DNA from: Virgibacillus sp. NKC19-3
GTDB lineage: Bacteria > Bacillota > Bacilli > Bacillales > Amphibacillaceae
Length of the DNA stretch: 64,000 nt
NCBI RefSeq assembly: GCF_019837165.1
Contig: NZ_JAGYHC010000001.1
Coordinates: 2,418,001 to 2,482,000 of the forward strand
Direction: 5' to 3'
Shown here: one piece after another, positions 21,152 through 30,391 of the stretch
Position numbering within the stretch: position 1 is the stretch's first letter
Layout: each line of letters begins with the position of its first letter
Program-made: the position numbers and the translations under genes
The notes under the pieces: model-generated
Told to the model about the DNA's origin: nothing
What the model saw: the letters and a program-made list of their open reading frames with translations, nothing else
Databases searched by the model: none

Positions 21152-21629
21152 TAGAAACTGCGACGTAAGTGTGGAATTCTCTTTGCGAACGATGGTTGAG
21201 TGCTTGGATGCCGCTACGGAAACACATTTCGCTTTCCGCGGGGGCTGATGAGCCACCTCGTGCTAGCGCACTTCGGCGTCTCATCTAGGCCTTTGCTCCC
21301 GCAGGAGTCTACATGTGTTTCCTCCGCTGGTGGTCCAGTTCCTACCATTAGACTGTATTTGTAAGCCATATTCAACATACCGAAGCGCCTAACCACTTCA
21401 GTGTTGAATAAATTTAGCGCCAGAAACTGTAACATTAGCGGAGGAAATACACGGAAACTCCAGCGGGATCAAAGGCATCGGTGAGACCCAGGAGTGCGCA
21501 CGTCAGGAAGGGGCTCACCAGCCGCCCTAAGGTGCGCGAAGTGTATTTCCGGAGCGGTATCCCTACGCTCAACTATCATTAGAACGAGAACCTTCTCATA
21601 AAGTTACTTTCACTACGTCGCAGTTTCTA
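21152..21629. repeat. Large imperfect palindrome (paired inverted copies of repeat element A)
   Basis: Left arm 21152-21328 and right arm 21437-21629 are inverted copies of one another. Outer ends: TAGAAACTGCGACGTA versus TACGTCGCAGTTTCTA. Inner ends: TTTCCTCCGCT versus AGCGGAGGAAA. GC-rich middle blocks also pair (CTTTGCTCCCGCAGGAGTC with GACTCC-GCGGGATCAAAG-like sequence). The 108-bp centre holds a smaller inverted repeat, TATTCAACA with TGTTGAATA. Short ORFs in the segment are by-products of the repeat. It lies between the spoIIG promoter and the ftsZ terminator, where B. subtilis has bpr. It resembles a MITE-like or RNA-hairpin element; no transposase is seen. Confidence 0.8.
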
Positions 21630-21676
21630 CCAACGGCGACGATGTAAAGGCAACCGTATATGGAAATGATTCTACG

Positions 21677-21722
21677 CAAAAAAGCAAACAAATAACACAA
21701 GGGCTATTTGTTTGCTTTTTTA
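21677..21722 (-). terminator. Intrinsic terminator downstream of ftsZ (bidirectional)
   Basis: A perfect 13-bp stem (AAGCAAACAAATA 21682-21694 with TATTTGTTTGCTT 21705-21717) and 10-nt loop has T runs on both strands. It ends the ftsA-ftsZ transcript 23 bp after the ftsZ stop. Confidence 0.92.
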
Positions 21723-21744
21723 TCAATATAGGATTATTTAACTT

Positions 21745-22887
21745 TTATCTTCTCCGATTGCGATTTCGTAGAAAGGTAGGTATATCCAACGTTTCTTCCT
21801 CTTGTTTTGGACGCTGTTGCTGCTGCTGTTGTTGCTGATTTGGTTCTTTCTGCACGTCATCATTATCCCTGGTAGCTGCTTGCTGTTTGTGATTGATGAC
21901 AGGACGTTGCTGCTTCCTATCTTCTTTTTGCGTAGTTTCATCAAATCCTGTCGCAATAACTGTTACAATAATTTCATCATTTAAGTTTTCATTAATAACG
22001 GAACCGAAGATAACATTGACTTCATTATCTGCTGCAGAGGTTACTAAATCAGCAGCTTCCTGCACTTCATACAGGCTTAGGTTTGTGCCGCCTGTAATAT
22101 TCATTAAAATACCATGTGCTCCATCAATAGATGTTTCCAATAATGGTGATGAAATTGCTTTTTTCGCAGCTTCAGAGGCTCGTGTTTCTCCAGTTGCAAT
22201 ACCAATTCCCATCAATGCTGACCCTTTATCCGTCATAATTGTTTTTACGTCTGCAAAGTCAACATTAATCAAGCCTGGTTTAGCAATGAGATCGGAAATG
22301 CCCTGTACACCTTGCCTAAGGACATTATCGGCTTCACGAAATGCTTCCAACATTGGTGTATTTTTATCAACGATTTCAAGTAGACGATCATTCGGTATTA
22401 CAATTAATGTATCGACACTGCTTTTCAATTCATCAATTCCAGCAATAGCTTGTGTGGAACGTCTTCTTCCTTCAAAGGAAAATGGTCGTGTTACTACTCC
22501 AACTGTCAGGGCTCCCAGATCTTTAGCAATTTGAGCAATCACAGAAGCGCCACCAGTTCCTGTACCTCCTCCCATTCCAGCTGTAACAAAGATCATATCC
22601 GCACCTTGTAATACTTCCTCCAGTTGTTCTTTACTTTCTTCAGCAGCTTTTTTCCCAACATCTGGGTTAGCTCCTGCACCTAAACCTCGGGTTAACTTAC
22701 CGCCTATTTGCACTTTCACTTCCGCTTTTGATAGATTTAAAGCTTGTGAATCTGTATTGACAGCGATAAATTCAACGCCTTCAACGCCATGCTCAATCAT
22801 ACGGTTGACTGCATTATTGCCGCCCCCGCCTACACCGATTACCTTAATTGAAGCTAGTTCTTCCATATTTGTATCAAACTCTAACAT
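21745..22887 (-). CDS. ftsZ: Cell-division GTPase FtsZ
   Basis: FtsZ is the tubulin-like GTPase of the division ring. The GTP signature GGGTGTGG is near residue 105, the N-terminal loop [13 protein letters not shown] near 18-30, and the T7 loop [11 protein letters not shown] near 210. The intrinsically disordered linker holds a run of eight glutamines (about 345-353), encoded by a CAG/CAA tract. The C-terminal conserved peptide is [14 protein letters not shown], the binding site for FtsA, SepF and others. 380 residues. It lies 102 bp after ftsA, with a strong ribosome site (TAGGAGGAACGAAAT) and its own terminator. Confidence 0.97.
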   Translation of the reverse strand: MLEFDTNMEELASIKVIGVGGGGNNAVNRMIEHGVEGVEFIAVNTDSQALNLSKAEVKVQIGGKLTRGLGAGANPDVGKKAAEESKEQLEEVLQGADMIFVTAGMGGGTGTGGASVIAQIAKDLGALTVGVVTRPFSFEGRRRSTQAIAGIDELKSSVDTLIVIPNDRLLEIVDKNTPMLEAFREADNVLRQGVQGISDLIAKPGLINVDFADVKTIMTDKGSALMGIGIATGETRASEAAKKAISSPLLETSIDGAHGILMNITGGTNLSLYEVQEAADLVTSAADNEVNVIFGSVINENLNDEIIVTVIATGFDETTQKEDRKQQRPVINHKQQAATRDNDDVQKEPNQQQQQQQQRPKQEEETLDIPTFLRNRNRRR

Positions 22888-22989
22888 ATTTCGTTCCTCC
22901 TAATATGCAAAATAACAAGAGTACCAGAAGCTAATACGTCAATGACTCAAGGATAAATATATCAATTGAGTCACCATGATTAAACAGGT

Positions 22990-24270
22990 TTAGTCAAAAA
23001 AATATTTAAACAAATTAGCAATTCCGGATTCCTTTTTCTTTTTTTCCTTTGGTTCATTCGATTTTGGTTGTTTTTTGGTTCGTTGCGGTCTCTGTTCATT
23101 GGTATTTTCAATAACAGAAGGGAATAATTCTTTACCTTGTATTTTCGCATTACGATAAGCAAATTGCAATATCCCTACCCCAGCTGTAAACTGAGGTTCT
23201 CTTACACCAATATAATCTGGGATCGCAATACGTACATTTGATTGAAATAAATCCTGAGCAAGCTCGGAAACACCAGGCATTGCCATTGTACCACCTGTTA
23301 GCACATATCCACCAGGTAATTCCTGGTAGCCCATTTTCCGTATTTCTCTTTCTGCAAAAGCATAGATTTCTTCCATTCTTGCTTCAATCATATCAGATAT
23401 TTGCAGTTGATTATAGGTTTCTCTCGTATTACTTCCAATAATAGATGCTTCAAATGTTTCATCTTCCCTGGCCGTATCATAAAATGCATGTCCATAGTTG
23501 AGTTTTATGTCCTCAGCTTCTTCCGTAGATGTTCGCAGGCCAATAGATAAATCTTTCGTTATATTATCCCCACCTAAATTAACAACACTTGTAGACGCTA
23601 AATGATCATTTCCAAAGACAGAAACAGTAGAACATCCTCCACCAACATCGATTAATGCCACACCCATATTCTTCTCGTCGTCAGACAAAGCAATTGTTCC
23701 TGCTGCAAGGGGCTGCAAGCAAATGTCAGACACTTGTAAATTCGCACGTTCAACACATTTTAATGTATTATGTAAAACTGTTTTAGAACAGGTAATGATC
23801 GTGCCTTCCATTTCTAAACGAACGCCGATCATGCCTCTTGGATCATTGATTTCATCCAATCCATCAACGATAAATTGTTTAGGTATGACATCAATAATTT
23901 CCCTTTCCGGTGGTATGGACACAACTTGTGCTCCATCTATTACCCTTGTGATATCTTCATCATCAATTTCTCGATTTTCACTTTGAACAGCTACCACCCC
24001 ATGACAGGATTGCAATTGAATATGGCTTCCATTAATACCTACCACGACACGGTCAATCTGCATTCCTACCATTCGTTCCGCCTGCTCTACTGCATTTCTG
24101 ATCGAGTGTACTGTTTGGTCAATATCAACAATAGCACCTTTTTTCATACCATTGGACTTGGCAGTACCAACACCAATAATATTCAGTGAATCATTTAAAA
24201 CTTCTCCAATAATTACTTTGATTTTTGTTGTCCCTATATCAAGACTAACTAGTACGTCACTGTTATTCAA
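22990..24270 (-). CDS. ftsA: Cell-division actin homologue FtsA
   Basis: FtsA tethers FtsZ to the membrane. Actin-fold ATPase motifs are seen: SLDIGTTKIKVIIGE (phosphate 1), ALIDVGGGCSTVSVF (phosphate 2, about residue 205) and YVLTGGTMAMPGV (adenosine, about 330). The 1C domain and SHS2 motif lie between. The C-terminus is a basic linker ending in an amphipathic membrane helix (SGIANLFKYFFD). 426 residues. A candidate sigma-A promoter lies 115 bp upstream. In B. subtilis sbp, ylxX and ylxW sit between divIB and ftsA; they are absent here. Confidence 0.96.
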   Translation of the reverse strand: MNNSDVLVSLDIGTTKIKVIIGEVLNDSLNIIGVGTAKSNGMKKGAIVDIDQTVHSIRNAVEQAERMVGMQIDRVVVGINGSHIQLQSCHGVVAVQSENREIDDEDITRVIDGAQVVSIPPEREIIDVIPKQFIVDGLDEINDPRGMIGVRLEMEGTIITCSKTVLHNTLKCVERANLQVSDICLQPLAAGTIALSDDEKNMGVALIDVGGGCSTVSVFGNDHLASTSVVNLGGDNITKDLSIGLRTSTEEAEDIKLNYGHAFYDTAREDETFEASIIGSNTRETYNQLQISDMIEARMEEIYAFAEREIRKMGYQELPGGYVLTGGTMAMPGVSELAQDLFQSNVRIAIPDYIGVREPQFTAGVGILQFAYRNAKIQGKELFPSVIENTNEQRPQRTKKQPKSNEPKEKKKKESGIANLFKYFFD

Positions 24271-24384
24271 AGAAAGGCACCTCCTAATTCAGCAGCACCT
24301 GATTAAATCAGATGTCATTTTTACAATTTCTATGGTTCTACTATAATTAATTATTTTAGAGGAAATTACGTAAAAAAGAAAATA

Positions 24385-24414
24385 TATATAGGTAATTCTA
24401 CAAAAAACAGTCAA
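24385..24414 (-). promoter_or_regulatory. Candidate promoter of ftsA-ftsZ
   Basis: Minus-strand TTGACT (24414-24409), an 18-bp spacer and TATATA (24390-24385) lie in the 249-bp gap upstream of ftsA. The AT-rich context is ordinary for sigma-A. I did not find a convincing sigma-H promoter, which B. subtilis also uses for ftsAZ. Confidence 0.55.
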
Positions 24415-24519
24415 TCCCCTTTATTTTATTCCATTTTTACTATAAAATTCGTTATCTTCTTCCCATATATGGCTTTCGTTACTAAATTCATGGTTTGAAC
24501 TTAATTGTAGTAACAGCCT

Positions 24520-25284
24520 CTATTCATCTTCATCATCAAATGATTCAAAATAAGCACCAACACCAATATGAATAATCCCTTCACTTTCCGGGTCCAACTG
24601 AGAAACAATAGAAGGATAAACCTGCATTTTATCAGCAAAATCTCTGATTGTCCCACTCACCAGGAATCCATCATTCATATAAAGCAGTATTTCATTCTGA
24701 TTATCATCTGTTGGTTTCCAATGTATTTCCGAAATTAAATTTAAGATAGTATCAGGCAATTCCTGGAGTTCCCCTGTCATCCTATGTAAATATTCTTCTT
24801 CCGTAAAGTCTACAATCAGAGGAGCATCACCATTGATATTATCTTGTTCTATCTCTTGTAGCGTTGTTCCATTTCCTAAAATCGGATAGTAATTGTTTTC
24901 CTCTTTCACATATCCTACTCTCTCGTATTCCTTCAATTGAATATCTACTGTCCATGGGAGGTTTCTTTTCACCTCAGCAGATTCAATGACCGGATTATCC
25001 GTTAATGTTGCTGTTATTTCTGATTTGTTAATGGTCCAAATGTTCGTATTTGTTGTTAACCCACTTTGTTCCATAATTTCTTCATCTTCCAAAAACGAAT
25101 TTCCTGTTACATGGATTGTTTTAATATGGCTCAAAGGTGATTGCAGATAGACAATAATGGAAATTAAAATGAAAAAAATAGATAAATAGAATATTAAACG
25201 TCGATTTGCCTTTTTTTTGCGTGCTTGTTTTAATTTTGGAATACGATCTTCAATTGAAACAACTTTCTTTTTGTTCATCTCCAT
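24520..25284 (-). CDS. divIB: Cell-division protein DivIB (FtsQ)
   Basis: DivIB joins DivIC and FtsL in the divisome regulating septal wall synthesis. A basic N-terminus (MNKKKVVSIEDRIPKLKQAR) precedes one membrane helix (about 30-50), then an extracellular POTRA domain (IKTIHVTGNSFLEDEEIM) and the FtsQ/DivIB beta domain. The C-terminus is acidic (ESFDDEDE). 254 residues; the start could be two codons later at MNKKK. It stands between two promoter/terminator gaps, apart from the murG-murB pair that usually precedes it. Confidence 0.92.
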   Translation of the reverse strand: MEMNKKKVVSIEDRIPKLKQARKKKANRRLIFYLSIFFILISIIVYLQSPLSHIKTIHVTGNSFLEDEEIMEQSGLTTNTNIWTINKSEITATLTDNPVIESAEVKRNLPWTVDIQLKEYERVGYVKEENNYYPILGNGTTLQEIEQDNINGDAPLIVDFTEEEYLHRMTGELQELPDTILNLISEIHWKPTDDNQNEILLYMNDGFLVSGTIRDFADKMQVYPSIVSQLDPESEGIIHIGVGAYFESFDDEDE

Positions 25285-25309
25285 TTCTTCCCTTATAAAA
25301 ATATTATCA

Positions 25310-25337
25310 GAAATAAAAACGGCATAAAATTATGCCG
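25310..25337 (-). terminator. Intrinsic terminator downstream of spoVE
   Basis: A palindromic stem CGGCATAA/TTATGCCG (25320-25337) is followed on the minus strand by GTTTTTATTT. It separates the spoVE transcript from divIB, so divIB needs its own promoter in the remaining short gap or readthrough. Confidence 0.78.
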
Positions 25338-25469
25338 CTATTTTTATGTTATATGAATTATATCATATAATGCACCCTAACATGTAGTACACATTGCATA
25401 GTTTATTTAGTTTTTTAGTGGAAAATTTTATAAATATTTACCAGCAGCTAAATTGGGATAAATGATTCG

Positions 25470-26582
25470 TTAAATTTTTGAATAGTAGCTAATATTCAGT
25501 AGAACACCTACCGAACATAATGTTAAGGTTAAAGAGGAACCGCCATAACTTAAAAATGGTAATGTAATCCCAGTTACTGGAATCAATCCAATAACAACAC
25601 TAATATTTATCATGACCTGAATAATTAACATGGATACAATACCCAGTGCAAGGAAGCGCCCAAATAAGTCAGGTGCATCGAGTGAAATTTTAACACCACG
25701 CCATAACAACAAAAGAAATAGCCCAATGACAATCGTTCCGCCAATAAAACCAAGTTCCTCCCCCAATATGGCAAATATAAAATCGGTCTGTGGTTCGGGC
25801 AAATAGAAATATTTCTGCAAGCTTTCTCCTAAACCGACTCCCATTAACCCACCTGGTCCGATAGAATAAAGGGATTGAATAATCTGAAATCCATCTCCCA
25901 AAGGGTCTTCCCATGGATTTAGATAAGCTGTAATTCGACTGATCCGGTAAGGTGCCGAAATAATAAGAAATACAAATCCGGCAAGTCCTATAGCAGCTAG
26001 TCCGAGAAAATGGGATAGTCTTGCCCCAGCGACAAAAATCATAAGCATACATGTAAGTACAAGTACCATCCCTGTCCCTAAATCAGGTTGCAGCATAATT
26101 AATCCAAATGCAGTAAATACAAGTATAATAGAAGGAAAAAATCCTTTTTTAAATGATGTGATATATTTTTGGCCTGTAGCTAGATATGCCGCTAAAAAGA
26201 AAATTAATCCCAGTTTCATAAATTCGGAAGGCTGAATGCTAAATGCACCAACACCTATCCAGCTCTGTGCTCCTCCACGAACCATGCCGATCCCTGGTAC
26301 CAACACAAGAAATAATAATATAAAACAACCTATTAACATAACTTTAGCATATTTTTTCCATGTGTTATATGGAATGAGCATGAAAAAAAACATTGCAATC
26401 ACACCCGCACCTGCAAAAAGTAGTTGTCTTTTTACATAATACAATGAATCTGCAAATTTATATTCCGACCAAACGTAGGAAGCACTATAAACCATAATAA
26501 TACCTGCAATTAATAAAATAAAAACGACGGCTAATAATATATAATCAGGTTTTTTTTGGTCTTTAACTAACCGTTGAAACAA
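25470..26582 (-). CDS. spoVE: Spore-cortex peptidoglycan glycosyltransferase SpoVE (SEDS family)
   Basis: SEDS proteins polymerise peptidoglycan; SpoVE works with SpoVD in the spore cortex. Ten or so membrane helices and the signatures IQPSEFMKLG, LQPDLGTGMVL (catalytic Asp), YLPEPQTDFIFAILGEELGF and GITLPFLSYGGSS match SpoVE closely over 370 residues. The start is TTG at 26582; its only ribosome site (AAGGGG) lies in the 3' arm of the terminator hairpin behind murD. No other nearby start codon fits. FtsW is a paralogue, but similarity and position favour SpoVE. Confidence 0.9.
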   Translation of the reverse strand: MFQRLVKDQKKPDYILLAVVFILLIAGIIMVYSASYVWSEYKFADSLYYVKRQLLFAGAGVIAMFFFMLIPYNTWKKYAKVMLIGCFILLFLVLVPGIGMVRGGAQSWIGVGAFSIQPSEFMKLGLIFFLAAYLATGQKYITSFKKGFFPSIILVFTAFGLIMLQPDLGTGMVLVLTCMLMIFVAGARLSHFLGLAAIGLAGFVFLIISAPYRISRITAYLNPWEDPLGDGFQIIQSLYSIGPGGLMGVGLGESLQKYFYLPEPQTDFIFAILGEELGFIGGTIVIGLFLLLLWRGVKISLDAPDLFGRFLALGIVSMLIIQVMINISVVIGLIPVTGITLPFLSYGGSSLTLTLCSVGVLLNISYYSKI

Positions 26583-26616
26583 AAAAACACCCCTTTTCCA
26601 TTTTTTGGAAGAGGGG
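26581..26616 (-). terminator. Terminator hairpin between murD and spoVE, containing the spoVE ribosome site
   Basis: A stem of CCCCTCTTCC (26616-26607) with GGAAAAGGGG (26599-26590; one mismatch) and a loop of seven bases is followed by TG and seven T on the minus strand. The 3' arm supplies the AAGGGG ahead of the spoVE TTG. It should both end murD transcripts and limit spoVE translation from any RNA that passes through. Confidence 0.82.
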
Positions 26617-26661
26617 CCCTTTGCGTGTCAACATATTTATGACTATTTAAAAACAAGCCCC

Positions 26662-28011
26662 CTACATTAGTGTATGCACAGCTTGTATAAACATGTCACC
26701 TCTCTCTTCAAATGTTCTGTACTGATCCCAGCTCGCACAGGCAGGTGATAATAAAATTACATCTCCTTCTTCTGAGAATTGATAGGCTTTCAATGTTGCA
26801 CTTGTTACATCTGAGGCATTCTTAATCACTGGGATACCTATACCTTCAGCTAAACTTTTCCATTTATCGGCAGTCTCTCCAAACGTTATCAATCCTTTGA
26901 CATTTTTGAGAAAAGGGATTAAATCAGTAAATTCATTTCCGCGGTCAAGCCCTCCCGCTAATAGAATGATTGGCTGATGAAAAGAGGAAAGTGCTTTTTG
27001 TGTTGCTAATATATTCGTTGCTTTTGAATCATTATAAAAAAATCGACCGTTTAATTTATCAACAAATTGCAATCGGTGTTTTACACCCGAAAACGTTGCT
27101 AGTACTTCCTGTATACCCTTATTCGAAGCCCCGCTCAACTTAGCTGCTGCAACAGCTGCCAGAATATTCTCCAGATTATGCGTACCTACCAGTACAACCG
27201 ATTTTCGATTCATAATTTTTTCATCTTTAAAGTAGATATTTTCATCATCTATCCATGCTCCATCCTCGCATTTTCGATTCACTGAAAATGGAACCTTTTT
27301 GGATTTTGCATATTTTACACCATCCATCACATTGGAATCATCAGCATTATAAACCAGATAATCTTCACTTGTTTGGTTCTTAAAAAGAGCATATTTGGCA
27401 TTTCTATAGTTGTCAAATGTTTTATGATAGTCTATGTGCGCTTCATATATATTTAACAAAACAGCGATTTTGGGCTTAAATTTCTCAATCCCTAGTAATT
27501 GAAAGGAAGAAAGCTCTAAAACCAGTTTTTCCTCTTTAGCTAGAGATCCAGCAACATCCGTAGCAACTGTACCAATATTACCGGCCACTTTTACCGGCTG
27601 ATTACTGGCAGCTAACATTTTTTCGGTAAGTGTTGTCGTTGTCGTTTTACCGTTGGATCCGGTAATTCCAATAATGGATTCCTCCACTAATCTTCCGGCA
27701 AGCTCAATCTCGGTAATAATCGGTATATTTCTATTTTGCGCTTCTAAGACAATCGGATTTTCATAGGATATCCCGGGATTTTTAACAATTACTTCAATAT
27801 CAGCCAGAACGGCAAGCGGGTGGGAGCCAACAACCACTTCTGCTCCGATAGATACCAGCTCTTGCACAATAGCATCGTCCTCACTAGTCTTCATGTCATT
27901 TACCCGTACGTTTTTATTATTAGCCAAGAGCAGTTTAGTTGCTGCTGTTCCACTCTTCGCCAATCCCAGAACTAACACATGTGTATAATTGAAATCTGTT
28001 AATTTTTTCAA
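26662..28011 (-). CDS. murD: UDP-N-acetylmuramoyl-L-alanine:D-glutamate ligase
   Basis: MurD adds D-glutamate to UDP-MurNAc-L-Ala. Mur-ligase features: ATP loop [12 protein letters not shown] (about residue 115), the ELSSFQL segment (about 165), [10 protein letters not shown] (about 190) and the C-terminal [19 protein letters not shown]. 449 residues. The start is TTG at 28011, overlapping the mraY stop, with GAGGTGGG upstream inside mraY. It ends just before a strong terminator, closing the murE-murF-mraY-murD run. Confidence 0.95.
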   Translation of the reverse strand: MKKLTDFNYTHVLVLGLAKSGTAATKLLLANNKNVRVNDMKTSEDDAIVQELVSIGAEVVVGSHPLAVLADIEVIVKNPGISYENPIVLEAQNRNIPIITEIELAGRLVEESIIGITGSNGKTTTTTLTEKMLAASNQPVKVAGNIGTVATDVAGSLAKEEKLVLELSSFQLLGIEKFKPKIAVLLNIYEAHIDYHKTFDNYRNAKYALFKNQTSEDYLVYNADDSNVMDGVKYAKSKKVPFSVNRKCEDGAWIDDENIYFKDEKIMNRKSVVLVGTHNLENILAAVAAAKLSGASNKGIQEVLATFSGVKHRLQFVDKLNGRFFYNDSKATNILATQKALSSFHQPIILLAGGLDRGNEFTDLIPFLKNVKGLITFGETADKWKSLAEGIGIPVIKNASDVTSATLKAYQFSEEGDVILLSPACASWDQYRTFEERGDMFIQAVHTLM

Positions 28012-28994
28012 CCTAAGCCCACCTCAATATAGATGCCAAGAGCGGCAAAAACGAGTCCGATTAACCAGAATGTTGTTACTACCCGCCATTCAGACCAGCC
28101 CATTAATTCATAATGATGATGCAAGGGGCTCATTTTAAACACTCTTTTGCCTGTTGTTTTAAAAGAAATAACCTGAATAATAACAGAAAGTGTTTCCATG
28201 ACGAAAACTCCACCAACAATCACTAAAATAATTTCCAGTTTTGTTAAAATAGCTATTGCAGCTATAGATCCACCTAACGCAAGCGAACCGGTATCCCCCA
28301 TAAACACTTTTGCAGGATGTGCATTAAATACGAGAAATCCAAGTAATGCACCAACAGCAGCTAAAGCAAAAATAGTTACTTCAGACGACGCGAGACCATA
28401 CCAAGCTAAAATGCCGAAAGCTCCAAAAGCAATAGCAGCAGTTCCGGCTAATAACCCATCAAGCCCATCCGTTAAATTAACTGCATTGGATGAGCCAACC
28501 AACATTACAATAATGAGTAGTGCATACCCCCATCCGAGCTCCCACCGAAATTCCGTTCCAGGCACTTGAATATAAGTAGGGAAATCCTGACTACGTAAAA
28601 TAAAATAAAATACAAGTGCAATAACAACCTGTCCAACCAATTTCTGCTTCGATGTTAATCCTAAATTCCGTTTCATTACTACTTTAATAAAATCATCAAG
28701 AAACCCTAATGTTCCATATCCAACTAAAACTAATAATAATAACCAAAGCTGATAACCAATCCCATCTTCGCCTGCTTTGCTCACCATGATAATTGATGTA
28801 ATAATTATGCCAACAACAATGATGAGTCCACCCATGGTAGGAGTACCGGTTTTTTTCAAATGGGATTGCGGTCCTTCTTCCCTAATGCTTTGTCCAAACT
28901 TTAAACGTCTTAAAAATGGGATGAATATTGGAGACAAAAGGACGGTAATCAAAAATGCTATAGCGATTGTCATCAATAATACAAATATATTCAC
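28008..28994 (-). CDS. mraY: Phospho-MurNAc-pentapeptide translocase
   Basis: MraY makes lipid I by moving phospho-MurNAc-pentapeptide onto undecaprenyl phosphate in the membrane. Ten membrane helices over 328 residues; the catalytic aspartates are in FLDDFIKV (about 110) and [12 protein letters not shown] (about 173). The UDP-binding [12 protein letters not shown] and HHHYELMGW blocks are present. Start GTG at 28994 with GGAGG 7 nt upstream. It overlaps murD at its 3' end and follows murF by 36 bp. Confidence 0.96.
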   Translation of the reverse strand: MNIFVLLMTIAIAFLITVLLSPIFIPFLRRLKFGQSIREEGPQSHLKKTGTPTMGGLIIVVGIIITSIIMVSKAGEDGIGYQLWLLLLVLVGYGTLGFLDDFIKVVMKRNLGLTSKQKLVGQVVIALVFYFILRSQDFPTYIQVPGTEFRWELGWGYALLIIVMLVGSSNAVNLTDGLDGLLAGTAAIAFGAFGILAWYGLASSEVTIFALAAVGALLGFLVFNAHPAKVFMGDTGSLALGGSIAAIAILTKLEIILVIVGGVFVMETLSVIIQVISFKTTGKRVFKMSPLHHHYELMGWSEWRVVTTFWLIGLVFAALGIYIEVGLG

Positions 28995-29030
28995 GTCTTA
29001 TCCTCCTTGTACAGTAACCGTCCATAAAGC

Positions 29031-30389
29031 TTATGAATGAGTTATTTCATTAATAAACGATTCAAATTGTAAACCTCTTGAAGCTTTGAATAAAAGTAAT
29101 GCGCTGTCTTGCAAATAGGGTTGCAGTGCATGTATGAGATCTTCCTTTTCTGTAAAATGCATGCAATAAACGGCATTGTTATTTTCTTTAACCGCGGTTG
29201 ATATATATTTAGATTCATTGCCATATGTGAATACCGCTGTAATTGGATCCTCAATTACAGTTGCAATAGATTGGTGCATAACTGGAGAATATTCACCTAG
29301 TTCCAGGATATCACCAAGAATCAGTACCCTTTCCGTAAAATTATCCATTTGTTTCACTACTTCAATCGCTGCTTTCATGGAAGTAGGTGAAGCATTATAT
29401 GCATCATTAATAATAGATACATCATTTATTCCTTTTATCATTTCAAAGCGCATTCCTGTTAGCTCTAAAGAACACAACGCCTGTCTTCTTTTTTCTATAT
29501 CAATTCCCAGCCGCTCTCCAATCGCAATCGCAAAAGTCGCATTTAACGCATGATGTCTTCCCAATAGCGGAATCGTGTAACTAACACCATCTCCTAATTG
29601 AAACTTTGTTTGACGAGGCATAACATCTACATTGTTAATCGTGATATCATTCCCAGGTTGAAAACCGCAGGTGATGCAATTTTGTACATGGACCTGATTT
29701 AATAACGCCTCATCACCATCAACGATAATCAGTCCATTTTCCTTCATGCCATTTGTTATTTCCAGCTTAGCTTTTGCTATTCCTTCGCGAGAGCCTAGAT
29801 ATTCAATATGCGATTCACCAATATTGGTAATAATGACGTGATCCGGCCGGGCAATCCTGGATAATAAATCAATTTCTCCAAAGTCACTCATTCCCATTTC
29901 AAGCACCAGCATGTCAGTATCTCTTGGCATGGATAGAATGGTTAATGGTAACCCGATATGGTTATTATAATTCCCATCTGTATAATGCGTTCGATACGCT
30001 GTCTTTAGCATAGCTGCCACAAGATCTTTGGTCGTTGTTTTTCCGTTTGATCCGGTGATTCCAATGACAGTCGGGGCAATTTCATTTCTGTAATGAGCAG
30101 CTAACTGCTGTAGTGCTTCTACCGTATTATCTACAAAAAATACTGGAAAATCTTGCTGCAAAAATGTCGGCAGGCTTTTTTGCCGACTCCATAAAACAGC
30201 TGCGGCACCATTTTCAAAAGCCTGCTTAACGTAGTCATGCCCATCAAAATTTTCTCCGACTATCGGAACGAACAAAGCGTTCGTCACTTTTGTACGACTA
30301 TCAGTAAATACTTCTTCAATTGCAATAGGCTCACCCTTTCCACTAAAGTCAGTGAAAAAATGGGATAACCATTCCGTAGTAAATAACAT
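29031..30389 (-). CDS. murF: UDP-MurNAc-tripeptide:D-Ala-D-Ala ligase
   Basis: MurF adds D-Ala-D-Ala to make the UDP-MurNAc-pentapeptide. The Mur ligase ATP loop [13 protein letters not shown] is near 109-121, then EMGMSDFGEID (about 165), NIGESHIEYLGSREGIAKAK (about 190) and INDAYNASPTSMKAA (about 328). 452 residues. In B. subtilis murF lies elsewhere (beside ddl), so its presence between murE and mraY is a difference from that map, though common in other bacteria. It starts 2 bp after the murE stop. Confidence 0.95.
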   Translation of the reverse strand: MLFTTEWLSHFFTDFSGKGEPIAIEEVFTDSRTKVTNALFVPIVGENFDGHDYVKQAFENGAAAVLWSRQKSLPTFLQQDFPVFFVDNTVEALQQLAAHYRNEIAPTVIGITGSNGKTTTKDLVAAMLKTAYRTHYTDGNYNNHIGLPLTILSMPRDTDMLVLEMGMSDFGEIDLLSRIARPDHVIITNIGESHIEYLGSREGIAKAKLEITNGMKENGLIIVDGDEALLNQVHVQNCITCGFQPGNDITINNVDVMPRQTKFQLGDGVSYTIPLLGRHHALNATFAIAIGERLGIDIEKRRQALCSLELTGMRFEMIKGINDVSIINDAYNASPTSMKAAIEVVKQMDNFTERVLILGDILELGEYSPVMHQSIATVIEDPITAVFTYGNESKYISTAVKENNNAVYCMHFTEKEDLIHALQPYLQDSALLLFKASRGLQFESFINEITHS

Positions 30390-30391
30390 TC

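Noticed and set aside
21059-21435. Short minus-strand ORFs of 65 and 73 codons in the ftsZ-spoIIGA gap
   Set aside because: They are read through the inverted repeat arms, have no ribosome sites or recognisable homology, and change frame between arms.
25470-26582. Naming the SEDS protein FtsW
   Set aside because: Sequence blocks and position after murD fit SpoVE better; B. subtilis ftsW lies elsewhere, near pycA, and may lie outside this window.
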